From positions 3,534,001 to 3,598,000 of the forward strand of contig NZ_CP082269.1 in NCBI RefSeq assembly GCF_019880405.1: DNA of 64,000 nt, given 5' to 3'. Shown in pieces: positions 19,994 through 29,010 of the stretch. The position numbers were made by a program, and so were the translations under genes. The stretch's first letter is position 1. Each line of letters starts with the position of its first letter. Under the pieces are notes generated by a model. That model had not been told where the DNA came from and searched no databases. It saw nothing but the letters and a program-made list of their open reading frames with translations. Source of the DNA: Enterobacter sp. C2 (GTDB lineage: Bacteria; Pseudomonadota; Gammaproteobacteria; Enterobacterales; Enterobacteriaceae).

Positions 19994-20658
19994 AGGGGTT
20001 CTGCTATCAGCCGCTGCACGCCAGCGCCGCCCCGCGAGCGTACGATTTTCATTACGCGCTGCCCGGCATAGTGGCGATTATTGGTGGCAACGGCAGCGGG
20101 AAAAGCACGCTGGCGCAGCTGATGGCGGGCTGGTACCCGGACTTTCTTCCCGGCACCGTTAGCGGATCCGGCAGCCTGCTTGGGCAGCCGATTGGCACGC
20201 TTTCGCTTGCCGCGCAGGCGCAGACCATTCAGCTGGTGCAGCAGTCGCCCTATCTTCAGCTCTCAGGCTGTACTTTTAGCGTGGAAGAGGAGATTGCCTT
20301 TGGTCCAGAGAACCTCTGCCTGAGCGAGGAGGCGATCCTTGCTCGCATTGACGCGGCGCTGACCCTGACCGACTGCCAGCCGCTGCGCCACCGTCACCCG
20401 GCTACGCTCTCCGGCGGTGAGACGCAGCGCGTGGTGATTGCTTGTGCGCTGGCGATGCAGCCCAAAATCCTGCTGCTGGATGAGGCGTTCAGCCGCCTGA
20501 CGCCCCAGGCTATGCAGCGCATGCTTGAACGGCTCGCAGAATGGGCCACGGCACAGCAGGCGCTGATCGTGCTGTTTGAACGCAGGCTTGAGCCTGTGCG
20601 TCCTCTCTGCCATCAGGCCTGGCAGCTCACGACCGGGGGGCTGGAGCCGCTATGCTGA
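19975..20658 (+). CDS. ECF transporter ATPase 1 (A component, no H-loop histidine)
   Basis: A 227-residue ABC ATPase. Walker A is GGNGSGKST (37-45), the Q-loop is around Gln89-90, the signature is canonical LSGGE (145-149) and Walker B is ILLLDE (165-170). The switch (H-loop) histidine is missing: the segment is ALIVLFERR with Phe201 where histidine is expected. The D-loop (SRLT) is also unusual. Start 19975 is preceded by GGAGG with 7-base spacing. It overlaps ATPase 2 by 7 bases. The partner has the reverse pattern of conservation. Confidence 0.88.
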   Translation: MAMVTLEGFCYQPLHASAAPRAYDFHYALPGIVAIIGGNGSGKSTLAQLMAGWYPDFLPGTVSGSGSLLGQPIGTLSLAAQAQTIQLVQQSPYLQLSGCTFSVEEEIAFGPENLCLSEEAILARIDAALTLTDCQPLRHRHPATLSGGETQRVVIACALAMQPKILLLDEAFSRLTPQAMQRMLERLAEWATAQQALIVLFERRLEPVRPLCHQAWQLTTGGLEPLC

Positions 20659-21317
20659 AAGTAGAACACATCGATTTTCGCTGGCCGAAGACAGAGCAGC
20701 GCTGTCTGCGCGGCGTGTCGCTCCACCTGACGCCAGGCGAGTTCGTGGCCCTGATTGGCGATAACGGCGCGGGTAAATCGACACTGCTACGCATTATGGC
20801 CGGGCTGCTTGCCCCTGATGCGGGAAGCGTTTCGATCCAAAGCCATGCGCTAACGCGCCTCAAGGCACAGGAGCGTGCAAGGCTTGCTGGCGTGCTGTTT
20901 CAGGAGGCTGAGAATCAGATCGTGCAGAGCGAAGTCTTTGCCGAGGTGGCGTATGGCCTGCGGTTGCAGAAGCTGCCTAAGGATGAGATCCAACGAAGAG
21001 TCAAAGAGGCGTTAACGCTGTGCCATCTTGAAGAGGTAGCCCAAGCGCATCCACTCGATCTCCACGTTGCCCAGCGTCGGATGGTCGCCGTGGCAAGCCT
21101 GGAGGCGCTGGCGCCGCCGCTGCTGCTGCTTGATGAACCCAGCCGCGATTTTGACGATCGCTGGCTGGGTATATTCGAAAACTGGCTGGCACGCTGCCGC
21201 CAGCGTGGTACCACGGTGCTCGCCATCAGCCATGACTACGATTTTATCCGCCGTAACTTCCCGCGGATCGTGCGTCTTGCCGACGGCGGCATAGCCGAAG
21301 ACCACTGTAGCCTGTAA
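20652..21317 (+). CDS. ECF transporter ATPase 2 (A' component, degenerate signature)
   Basis: A 221-residue ABC ATPase. Walker A is GDNGAGKST (36-44), the Q-loop VLFQEAENQ (Gln84), Walker B LLLLDE (157-162) and the switch motif AISHD (His194) are intact. The signature is degenerate: LHVAQ (137-141) instead of LSGGQ. In a heterodimer with ATPase 1, its Walker A/B/His would face the good LSGGE of ATPase 1, forming one canonical site; the second site would combine a missing histidine and a bad signature. It is the last gene of the operon and convergent with tktA. Confidence 0.9.
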   Translation: MLKVEHIDFRWPKTEQRCLRGVSLHLTPGEFVALIGDNGAGKSTLLRIMAGLLAPDAGSVSIQSHALTRLKAQERARLAGVLFQEAENQIVQSEVFAEVAYGLRLQKLPKDEIQRRVKEALTLCHLEEVAQAHPLDLHVAQRRMVAVASLEALAPPLLLLDEPSRDFDDRWLGIFENWLARCRQRGTTVLAISHDYDFIRRNFPRIVRLADGGIAEDHCSL

Positions 21318-21327
21318 CTGCTCGTAC

Positions 21328-21353
21328 GCCCGGCCAGCGCAACACCGCCGGGC
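21328..21353. terminator. REP-like palindrome between ECF operon and tktA
   Basis: GCCCGGC (21328-21334) and GCCGGGC (21347-21353) flank a 12-base loop in the 45-base gap between convergent genes. Probable bidirectional terminator or REP half-unit. Confidence 0.6.
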
Positions 21354-21362
21354 ATTAGCGGA

Positions 21363-23354
21363 TTACAGTAGCGCTTTCGCCTTCGCCACCACGTTTTCCA
21401 CGGTGAAGCCGAACTCTTCGAACAGCTGCTCTGCCGGAGCAGATTCACCGAAGGTGGTCATCCCGACGATAGCGCCGTTCAGGCCGGTGTACTTGAACCA
21501 GAAGTCGGCGATACCCGCTTCGATGGCAACACGGGCAGAAACGGCTTTCGGCAATACGGATTCACGGTACGCCGCATCCTGCTTGTCGAACGCGTCGGTA
21601 GACGGCATGGAGACCACGCGCGCCTTCACGCCTTCCGCAGTCAGTTGCTCCCATGCGGCAACAGCCAGTTCAACTTCAGAACCGGTGGCGATGAAAATCA
21701 GCTGTGGCTGACCGTCGCTGTCCTTCAGCACGTAGCCGCCGCGGGCGATGTCGGCCAGCTGCTGCTCGGTACGCTCCTGCTGGGCCAGGTTCTGACGAGA
21801 GAGGATCAGCGCGGTCGGGCCGTCGTGACGCTCTACGCCGTACTTCCACGCCACTGCAGATTCAACCTGATCGCATGGACGCCATGTGCTCATGTTCGGC
21901 GTCAGACGCAGGGAAGCCACCTGCTCTACCGGCTGGTGGGTCGGGCCATCTTCGCCCAGACCGATGGAGTCGTGGGTATAGACCAGCACCTGACGCTGCT
22001 TCATCAGCGCAGCCATACGCACCGCGTTACGGGCATATTCCACAAACATGAGGAAGGTGGAGGTATACGGCACGAAACCACCGTGCAGGGCGATACCGTT
22101 GGCAATGGCGGTCATGCCGAACTCGCGCACGCCGTAGTGAATGTAGTTTCCTGCCGCATCTTCGTTGATGGCTTTAGAGCCAGACCAGATGGTCAGGTTA
22201 GACGGTGCCAGGTCAGCGGAGCCGCCGAGGAATTCCGGTAGCAGCGGGCCAAAGGCTTCAATGGCGTTCTGAGACGCTTTACGGCTGGCAATTTTGGACG
22301 GGTTAGCCTGCAGCTTAGCGATGAACGCATCTGCTTTCGCGCTGAAGTCAGCCGGCATGTCGCCTTTCATGCGGCGGGTAAACTCGGCGGCTTCCTGCGG
22401 GAAGGCATTGGCATAGGCAGCGAACTTCTCGTTCCACGCGTTCTCTTTCGCGGTGCCCACTTCTTTCGCATCCCACTGAGCGTAGATGTCAGACGGAATA
22501 ACAAACGGCTCGTGTTTCCAGCCCAGCTGCTCGCGGGTCAGAACGATTTCCGCGTCGCCCAGCGGTGCGCCGTGGGAGTCGTGGGTGCCCGCTTTGTTCG
22601 GGGAGCCGAAGCCGATGACGGTTTTGCACATCAGCAGGGACGGCTTGTCGGTAACGGACTGTGCTTCTTCAACGGCGCGTTTGATCGCGTCGGCATCGTG
22701 GCCGTCTACGCCGCGCACTACGTGCCAGCCGTAAGCCTCAAAGCGTGCTGCGGTATCGTCGGTGAACCAGCCTTCAACGTGGCCGTCGATGGAGATGCCG
22801 TTGTCGTCATAGAACGCCACCAGCTTGCCGAGCTTCAGGGTACCGGCCAGGGAGCACACTTCGTGAGAAATGCCTTCCATCATGCAGCCGTCGCCCATGA
22901 ATGCGTAGGTGAAGTGGTCAACGATGTCGTGACCAGGACGGTTGAACTGCGCTGCCAGCGTTTTCTCGGCAATCGCCATGCCTACGGCGTTGGCAATGCC
23001 CTGGCCCAGCGGACCGGTGGTGGTTTCAACGCCAGCGGTGTAGCCCACTTCCGGGTGGCCCGGAGTTTTTGAGTGCAGCTGGCGGAAGTTTTTCAGCTCT
23101 TCAATAGGCAGGTCATAGCCGGAGAGATGCAGCAGGCTGTAAATCAGCATGGAGCCGTGGCCGTTGGAGAGCACAAAACGGTCGCGGTTGGCCCAGGCCG
23201 GGTTGGCCGGGTTGTGGTTCAGGAAATCACGCCACAGGACTTCGGCGATGTCTGCCATACCCATCGGGGCACCCGGGTGACCGGATTTGGCTTTCTGTAC
23301 CGCGTCCATGCTCAGCGCACGAATAGCATTGGCAAGCTCTTTACGTGAGGACAT
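21363..23354 (-). CDS. tktA: Transketolase 1
   Basis: TktA moves two-carbon ketol units in the pentose phosphate pathway using thiamine diphosphate. The 663-residue protein equals E. coli in length. The ThDP/metal motif [12 protein letters not shown] lies near residue 155, and the transketolase signature [12 protein letters not shown] near 465. The start [17 protein letters not shown] at 23354 was chosen over a 45-codon upstream extension that is not family-like. Its substrates link it to rpiA, epd and fbaA in the window. Confidence 0.98.
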   Translation of the reverse strand: MSSRKELANAIRALSMDAVQKAKSGHPGAPMGMADIAEVLWRDFLNHNPANPAWANRDRFVLSNGHGSMLIYSLLHLSGYDLPIEELKNFRQLHSKTPGHPEVGYTAGVETTTGPLGQGIANAVGMAIAEKTLAAQFNRPGHDIVDHFTYAFMGDGCMMEGISHEVCSLAGTLKLGKLVAFYDDNGISIDGHVEGWFTDDTAARFEAYGWHVVRGVDGHDADAIKRAVEEAQSVTDKPSLLMCKTVIGFGSPNKAGTHDSHGAPLGDAEIVLTREQLGWKHEPFVIPSDIYAQWDAKEVGTAKENAWNEKFAAYANAFPQEAAEFTRRMKGDMPADFSAKADAFIAKLQANPSKIASRKASQNAIEAFGPLLPEFLGGSADLAPSNLTIWSGSKAINEDAAGNYIHYGVREFGMTAIANGIALHGGFVPYTSTFLMFVEYARNAVRMAALMKQRQVLVYTHDSIGLGEDGPTHQPVEQVASLRLTPNMSTWRPCDQVESAVAWKYGVERHDGPTALILSRQNLAQQERTEQQLADIARGGYVLKDSDGQPQLIFIATGSEVELAVAAWEQLTAEGVKARVVSMPSTDAFDKQDAAYRESVLPKAVSARVAIEAGIADFWFKYTGLNGAIVGMTTFGESAPAEQLFEEFGFTVENVVAKAKALL

Positions 23355-23633
23355 TTTGACTCCAGATCGGACTGTTAAAGGCCATGCCCGTAGCGACTTG
23401 ACTACAGCGCAATATGGGCTACGCCGGAAAAAAGTGCCAACAATGTAACCCAAGCGGCTAGCCATGTACATGGACCATCCTTTTGCCACTTCAGAAATCT
23501 CTGGAAGCCGCTCGCAGGTTGCGCAAACACTCGCCCACGGCTTGCTATTTTCTTTATACTCAGAGAAGGTTCCCGCCTCCCTGCGTCGGGAAGACCATTA
23601 AAATTATCAATATATTGATGCGGAAGATAACCA

Positions 23634-24392
23634 ATGAAAATTCGGCAAGCATTGCTCGCTCTGGGTGTGGCAGCGGCATTAACCGGCTGTCAGAACATGG
23701 ATTCAAACGGGTTATTAAGCTCGGGCGCTGAGGCCTTCCAGGCCTATTCACTTTCGGATGCACAGGTAAAAGCGCTGAGCGACGAATCCTGTAAAGAGCT
23801 GGATAGCAAAGCAACGCTTGCGCCTGCCAACAGCCCCTATCGCCAGCGGCTGGCTAAGATCGCCTCTGCGCTGGGCGACAACATCAACGGCCAGGCGGTG
23901 AACTACAACGTCTATATCACCAAAGACGTTAACGCCTTTGCGATGGCCAACGGCTGTATCCGCGTTTACAGCGGACTGATGGATATGATGAATGACAACG
24001 AGGTCGAAGCGGTGATCGGCCACGAGATGGGCCACGTTGCGCTCGGTCACGTGAAGCGCGGTATGCAGGTTGCGTTGGGCACTAACGCCGTACGCGTTGC
24101 CGCCGCCTCGGCGGGTGGCGTGGTGGGTAGCCTCTCCCAGTCGCAGCTCGGCGATCTTGGCGAGAAGCTGGTGAACGCACAGTTCTCCCAGCGCCAGGAG
24201 GCAGAAGCGGATGACTACTCCTACGATCTGCTGCGCAAGCGCGGCATCAATCCGTCAGGCTTAGCCACCAGCTTCGAGAAGCTGGCCCAGCAGGAAGCGG
24301 GGCGTCAAAGCACAATGTTTGACGATCACCCGGCCTCCGAGGCCCGTGCACAGCACATTCGTGAACGTATGGCGGCAGACGGGATTAAGTAA
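23634..24392 (+). CDS. loiP: Metalloprotease LoiP (YggG), outer-membrane lipoprotein
   Basis: LoiP is an M48 zinc metallopeptidase lipoprotein of the outer membrane, induced by low osmolarity in E. coli. The 252-residue protein has a lipoprotein signal with lipobox LTGC (Cys19), the zinc motif HEMGH near residue 132 and a downstream glutamate in RQEAEADDYSYDLL as third ligand. It is divergent from tktA and convergent with speB. Confidence 0.96.
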   Translation: MKIRQALLALGVAAALTGCQNMDSNGLLSSGAEAFQAYSLSDAQVKALSDESCKELDSKATLAPANSPYRQRLAKIASALGDNINGQAVNYNVYITKDVNAFAMANGCIRVYSGLMDMMNDNEVEAVIGHEMGHVALGHVKRGMQVALGTNAVRVAAASAGGVVGSLSQSQLGDLGEKLVNAQFSQRQEAEADDYSYDLLRKRGINPSGLATSFEKLAQQEAGRQSTMFDDHPASEARAQHIRERMAADGIK

Positions 24393-24400
24393 ATCTCACC

Positions 24401-24432
24401 AGGCCGGGTAGTGGCTATGCCCTACCCGGCCT
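24401..24432. terminator. Perfect inverted repeat between loiP and speB
   Basis: AGGCCGGGTAG (24401-24411) pairs perfectly with CTACCCGGCCT (24422-24432) around a 10-base loop, in the gap of convergent genes. REP-like; probable bidirectional terminator. Confidence 0.7.
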
Positions 24433-24439
24433 GAATCAT

Positions 24440-25360
24440 TTACGCTTCTTTCTTAGCAGCCTGGATGTAGAGCATCTCTAACGCCAGGGTCGCTGCGGCC
24501 AGGGCAGTAATATCCGACTGGTCGTACGCCGGAGCGACTTCCACCAGATCCATCCCCACGATATTCAGATCTTTCAGGCCGCGTACCAGCTTAATCGCGC
24601 GATCGGAGGTCAAGCCACCAATCACGGGCGTACCAGTACCCGGAGCAAAGGCCGGATCCAGACAGTCGATATCAAACGTCAGATAGACCGGCATGTCGCC
24701 GACGATCTGCTTCACCTGAGCGATGATGTCGTCAACGGAACGATCGTTGACCTGGCAAGCATCAAGCACGGTGAAACCGTTGTCTTTATCGAATTCGGTA
24801 CGGATCCCGATCTGCACCGAGTGGTTCGGATCGATCAGGCCCTCTTTCGGCGCGGTATAGAACATGGTGCCGTGATCGAACTCGCAGCCGTTGGAGTAGG
24901 TGTCAGTGTGGGCATCGAAGTGCACCAGCGCCATCTTACCAAAGTGTTTTGCGTGGGCACGCAGCAGCGGCAGCGTGACAAAGTGGTCCCCGCCAAAGGA
25001 GAGCATGCGCTTACCAGCCGCCAGCAGACGCTCGGCGTGGGCCTGCAGTTTCTCGCTCATCTCACGGGCATCACCGAAGGCGTAGACCAGGTCACCGCAG
25101 TCAACCACATTCAGGCGCTCGCGCATGTCGAAGTTCCACGGGAAGCGGCAGTGCTCCCACGCCAGGTTGGTAGAAATCTGACGGATAGCGCCCGGGCCCT
25201 GACGGCTACCGGAGCGTCCGGACGTCGCCATATCAAACGGCACACCGGTAATAACCCAGTCAGCATCGCTGTCGTACGGCTGGAAGTTCAGCGGCAGGCG
25301 TAAAAAACCAAATGCGTTAGATACCAGAGAGTTATCGTATTGATGACCTAAGGTGCTCAT
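24440..25360 (-). CDS. speB: Agmatinase
   Basis: SpeB hydrolyses agmatine to putrescine and urea with a binuclear manganese centre, finishing the arginine decarboxylase route begun by SpeA. The 306-residue protein starts [18 protein letters not shown] and has all three ureohydrolase blocks: [21 protein letters not shown] and [15 protein letters not shown]. Unlike in E. coli, it is not next to speA: about 5.5 kb of carbohydrate genes intervene, and a terminator hairpin lies just upstream. Confidence 0.98.
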   Translation of the reverse strand: MSTLGHQYDNSLVSNAFGFLRLPLNFQPYDSDADWVITGVPFDMATSGRSGSRQGPGAIRQISTNLAWEHCRFPWNFDMRERLNVVDCGDLVYAFGDAREMSEKLQAHAERLLAAGKRMLSFGGDHFVTLPLLRAHAKHFGKMALVHFDAHTDTYSNGCEFDHGTMFYTAPKEGLIDPNHSVQIGIRTEFDKDNGFTVLDACQVNDRSVDDIIAQVKQIVGDMPVYLTFDIDCLDPAFAPGTGTPVIGGLTSDRAIKLVRGLKDLNIVGMDLVEVAPAYDQSDITALAAATLALEMLYIQAAKKEA

Positions 25361-25384
25361 GGCTATGACCTCTTTTTCGTCGAT

Positions 25385-25426
25385 AAAAAAACCCCTCCGC
25401 GTCGTTAGCCCGACGAGGAAGGGTTT
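25385..25426 (-). terminator. Rho-independent terminator upstream of speB
   Basis: A long imperfect stem (AAACCC with GGGTTT, inner CGTCG with CGACG) is followed on the minus strand by six to seven U residues at 25385-25391. It lies between the pectin cassette and the speB start, so it should end the cassette transcript or attenuate read-through into speB. Confidence 0.75.
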
Positions 25427-25536
25427 GAATGGGGGGAGTGCTTGTCTGACGCGGATTATCGCCGTTAATCTGTACGGGTTCAAGTAAGTCCAAAATAATC
25501 TGTCCACGACCCCTGCGTTTACATCCGTATCGACGA

Positions 25537-26352
25537 TTATAGCCCACGCAGATGGGAAATGAGCGGCCCGCCCTCCGCAATCAGCGTTTGCCTCGACGGG
25601 ACGCAGAGGCACTCCAGCGAGATGGCGTGGGCATAGCCAGCGCGTTTTAACGCCCGGTAGATGTCGTCTACCGGAAGATGACCATACCCTGGAAACGCGC
25701 GGTTGGAGTCGGCAAAGTGGACATGCCTGAGACGCGATCCGAGGGTAGTAATCGCCTGCGTAAAGTCGCGATCCTCAATGTTGGCGTGGAAAATATCCCA
25801 CAGCACACCGACGTTTTCTGGCGCATCGCTAAGGGTTAAAAACGTCATCATATCCTCTGCGCTGTGCAGGTGAGCCATTTCGTATCGGTTAAGCGCTTCA
25901 ACGATCAGCGTCACCCCGCACCGCCTGGCCTGCTCAACGCAGGGCTGCATCGCCTCGGCCAGCTCATGCATATACTGCGTTTTGCTCAACGTGCGGTCCG
26001 TTGCCCGCAGCGAGCCAATGGTAACGTGGCTCCCCAGCTGGGCGGCGACATCAATATGCTCAGAGAGGCGCTGCCGGGTGCGCTCGACAATCGCCCTGCC
26101 ATTAGCGAGCAGCGACAGACCGTCACGCTTGCGGGCCTGGCCGGTTGCGATGGTGGTGCAGCCCAGCCCGTAATGGTCCAGCCGCTGTTTCAGCCTGGGG
26201 ACGTTCATCTCTTCATAATCATTAATACAGAGTTCGGCGGCGTCGAAACCGCTTTGCGCCAGCCATGCCAGGCCCTGCTCCAGCTCATTCGCGGTAAATG
26301 GCGAAAAGAGCGTGTCGTACCGGCAGGTTAGCGTCGCGCTAAATTTAATCAT
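25537..26352 (-). CDS. Sugar isomerase/epimerase, ketose-3-epimerase-like TIM barrel
   Basis: A 271-residue protein of the xylose-isomerase-like TIM-barrel superfamily (COG1082). A complete metal tetrad can be read: Glu152 ([10 protein letters not shown]), Asp186 (VLWDIFH), His212 (HVHFADSNR) and Glu247 (ISLECL), with the same spacing as D-tagatose/psicose 3-epimerases (152/185/211/246). Start 26352 follows GGTGGAGAA. It ends an ogl-togB-like-epimerase operon, so the substrate may be a uronate or ketose from pectin, but that is inferred. Hydroxypyruvate-isomerase-like activity is an alternative. Confidence 0.85.
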   Translation of the reverse strand: MIKFSATLTCRYDTLFSPFTANELEQGLAWLAQSGFDAAELCINDYEEMNVPRLKQRLDHYGLGCTTIATGQARKRDGLSLLANGRAIVERTRQRLSEHIDVAAQLGSHVTIGSLRATDRTLSKTQYMHELAEAMQPCVEQARRCGVTLIVEALNRYEMAHLHSAEDMMTFLTLSDAPENVGVLWDIFHANIEDRDFTQAITTLGSRLRHVHFADSNRAFPGYGHLPVDDIYRALKRAGYAHAISLECLCVPSRQTLIAEGGPLISHLRGL

Positions 26353-26401
26353 TTCTCCACCCTGATTGCGTGACCGGAACGTGAAGTTCCGGTCCGGCAT
26401 G

Positions 26402-27685
26402 TTATTTAGCGGCTCTACTTAAGATACGTCCGGCATTGCGCGGGAACTGCTCCGCCGCCTCTTTCACCGTCAGCTCGCCGCGATCGATGTTCTCAATGGT
26501 GTTGCGCCACAGCTCAACAAATTTTGGGTTATCGAAATAGGGTGAGGTGGGAATGGCATGGGGCAGCGCCAGAGAGGATTTAATCCCGGCCACGGTGATA
26601 TTGTCCTCCTGGATAACGCCCTCCTCGCTCAGCTGCTGATAGGCCTTTTTACTCAGCGGCGTGCCGCGCTCCAGCCCCATGGCCTTAACGCCCTGCGGAT
26701 CGTTCATCAGGAAATCGATCAGCTTCGCAGCTTCCGCCGGGTGCTTAGTCGATTTGCCGATGCTGAACATCATCGTTGGTTTAAAGAACAGCCCGGCGTC
26801 TTTCGCCCCCGGCAGCATAAAGAACGGTCCCAGCTCCAGCTTGTCGTAAGGCGCGGTCAGGTTGTTCTCATACATCACGGCGTTGGTGTTCCACATATAG
26901 ACGCCGCCCCACTTGCCCTGGATCCAGGGCCTCATTTCCCAGGTATTGGTTTTGCCGTACGAGGTCAGCACCCGCATAGAGGGGAAAACGTGGCTATCCA
27001 CCAGATCCTTATAGATTTGGAAAAAAGCCTCCCACTGCTGCGGGGTGTAGGTCAATTTACCCGTGCGCTCGTCGATGGCCGGGATGTTGTATTTCTGCAC
27101 CATCCAGGACTGCACCAGCGTCAGCGACTCCATGTAGTCGAGAACCAGCGGGTATTTCTCTTTATCTTTTGCCTCGAACGCTTTTCCGGCCGCCATTAGC
27201 TCTGTCCAGCTTTGCGGATAGCTAACGCCCATCTCTTCCCACAGTTTTTTGTTGTAGTAGAAGCTACGGGCAGTGACCGCCACCGGCAGACCGTTAAGCT
27301 TGCCGTTGACCGTGGTGCTGCTTAACGACTGCGGATCGTACTGCTGAAGATCGATCACCGCCTTTTGGCTATAGAGATCGTAAAAACCGTTGCCATCCTT
27401 TGAGAAGAGCGGCAGCCAGTTCCAGTTGGTCTGGATCACATCCGGCTCGTTTCCTCCAGCGATCTGCACCGTCAGACGCGACAGGTAACCTTCCCAACCG
27501 GCATACTCCGCCTTCACCTTGATATCCGGATACTTCTCTTCAAACCGTTTTATGGCCTCCAGCGTGGCCTGGTGACGGCTATTACCGCCCCACCATGAGA
27601 TACGGATCTCCGCTGCCTGAGCAGCCGTGAGACAGGAGCACGCCAGCAAAAACGACGCGGCAACGGGGGCGATAAGCTTATGCAT
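26402..27685 (-). CDS. togB: TogB-like periplasmic oligogalacturonide-binding protein
   Basis: A family 1 extracellular solute-binding protein of an ABC importer, 427 residues. A Sec signal peptide ends at about TAAQA (residue 24). The mature start EIRISWWGGNSRHQATLEAI and later RPWIQGKWGGVYMWN and LGLERGTPLSK-type segments closely resemble TogB of Dickeya, which captures oligogalacturonides for TogMNA. It lies between ogl and the epimerase with gaps of 14 and 49 bases. No permease or ATPase gene accompanies it, so partners must be encoded elsewhere. Substrate assignment rests on similarity plus ogl. Confidence 0.8.
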   Translation of the reverse strand: MHKLIAPVAASFLLACSCLTAAQAAEIRISWWGGNSRHQATLEAIKRFEEKYPDIKVKAEYAGWEGYLSRLTVQIAGGNEPDVIQTNWNWLPLFSKDGNGFYDLYSQKAVIDLQQYDPQSLSSTTVNGKLNGLPVAVTARSFYYNKKLWEEMGVSYPQSWTELMAAGKAFEAKDKEKYPLVLDYMESLTLVQSWMVQKYNIPAIDERTGKLTYTPQQWEAFFQIYKDLVDSHVFPSMRVLTSYGKTNTWEMRPWIQGKWGGVYMWNTNAVMYENNLTAPYDKLELGPFFMLPGAKDAGLFFKPTMMFSIGKSTKHPAEAAKLIDFLMNDPQGVKAMGLERGTPLSKKAYQQLSEEGVIQEDNITVAGIKSSLALPHAIPTSPYFDNPKFVELWRNTIENIDRGELTVKEAAEQFPRNAGRILSRAAK

Positions 27686-27699
27686 GGGAAGCTCCTTGT

Positions 27700-28878
27700 T
27701 TAACCGTGGATCTGGCGTAAGAGGTCTTCTGGGATTTCGGCGAGGTAGAGCGCTGGCTTGCCGTCTTTATCGGTACTGAACAGAACCGCTTTCTCATCGG
27801 GGGTAAACGACGGATGCGGGTGTGTTACCTGCCGGTCGCCATCCAACACCTGCCATGACGAGCCGTGGCGGGCAATTTTGTGGGCCTGCTTGTTTTTTAA
27901 ATCAAACAGCCAAAGCCAGGGATCGCTGGTATCGCCGTAGCCCGCGTTATCGGCGATATCGATGGGCACTCCGGAACCGTCCCCTACCGCCAACGAACCG
28001 CTGTCGTTGCTCATAACGTGCGAGCAGGGCGGCATAGCCATCAGGCGCTCATCTTCACCGGTCTTGCCATCGATGCGGCAGAGGTAGCGCACGGGGCTAT
28101 TTTTGACATAGGTGACATACATCAGGGCCGACCCATCTGGCACCCAGAACTCATGGGTATAGCTCTCTCCCGGCGCGGGCTCCCGGGCTTTGCGGATGTT
28201 GCTACCATCTTCATTCATCAGCCACATGCGGGCGTCGACGCGATCGAGTGGCCCCTCATGACAGAAGGCGACGGTGTTATCATCAAACGGCCGGTAGATG
28301 GGATGCCCCAGCCACTGATTTTTCTCCAGCAGCGTCTCCCGTTCCCCGGTGCGCAGATCGATACGGATCACCCGGCAGCGCGGCTCTTCGGCATAGAACT
28401 CCTGAAAAACGGTCCAATCGCTGATGGGCCGCCAGCTGTCGCGATGGATCTCAACCCCAACCAGCTTGTCGCAGGCGGAGTTCGCCACCCAGGTGCCGTA
28501 CCCTACCCACTCATCGGGAACGCGGTATACCGCTTCTTCTTGCAAGGTGGCTAGCGTGACGCGCATTAAATTGCGCTCGCCTTTAACGTAATAGAGAGAG
28601 TTTTCATCTGGGGATAAAAAGCCCCCAAAGGTATTATCGCCTGTACCTTCGGTTATTTGCGTGGCAATGCCGGTAGCCAGGTCGAGCAAATAATAATTAC
28701 GATGGGTATCAAACTCGCCGGCAAAAATAAGTTTCTTGCCGCCATCAATAAAGCACTTTTGATAAAAGTAGTTCCGATGGCAAATAACATCCGTTGGCGT
28801 AAAACGGGTAACCTTTGCACCCGTGTCTTCATCAATATAGCGCTCATAGTTCAGTTGCAGCGTTGTACCTTTAGCCAT
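27700..28878 (-). CDS. ogl: Oligogalacturonate lyase (PL22)
   Basis: Ogl is a cytoplasmic polysaccharide lyase family 22 enzyme that cleaves unsaturated and saturated digalacturonate to 5-keto-4-deoxyuronate. The 392-residue beta-propeller protein shows the residues described for the Yersinia enzyme at the same numbers: Arg217 and His242 (catalytic) and His287, Gln350, His353, His355 (manganese), the last three in QVTHPH. The N-terminal CHRNYFYQKCFIDGGKKLIF is also typical. It is first in the cassette operon, divergent from the 528-residue gene. I see no clear KdgR box in the 132-base divergent gap. Confidence 0.95.
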   Translation of the reverse strand: MAKGTTLQLNYERYIDEDTGAKVTRFTPTDVICHRNYFYQKCFIDGGKKLIFAGEFDTHRNYYLLDLATGIATQITEGTGDNTFGGFLSPDENSLYYVKGERNLMRVTLATLQEEAVYRVPDEWVGYGTWVANSACDKLVGVEIHRDSWRPISDWTVFQEFYAEEPRCRVIRIDLRTGERETLLEKNQWLGHPIYRPFDDNTVAFCHEGPLDRVDARMWLMNEDGSNIRKAREPAPGESYTHEFWVPDGSALMYVTYVKNSPVRYLCRIDGKTGEDERLMAMPPCSHVMSNDSGSLAVGDGSGVPIDIADNAGYGDTSDPWLWLFDLKNKQAHKIARHGSSWQVLDGDRQVTHPHPSFTPDEKAVLFSTDKDGKPALYLAEIPEDLLRQIHG

Positions 28879-29010
28879 ACCTTCCTCTCATTGATATGCA
28901 ATCCGCCTGGCCACCTTCGAGCAGGCTCACATTTTCTGGTTTACCCACGCAGCGATGTTTGACCTTTCACCGCGCCGCCTCTAGCATTCCGGCTCAAGGT
29001 TGCTAGCGGG

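Noticed and set aside
28879-29010. KdgR operator between ogl and the divergent unknown gene
   Set aside because: The only candidate (around GATGTTTGACCTTTCACC) lacks the required dyad symmetry, so I do not call it.
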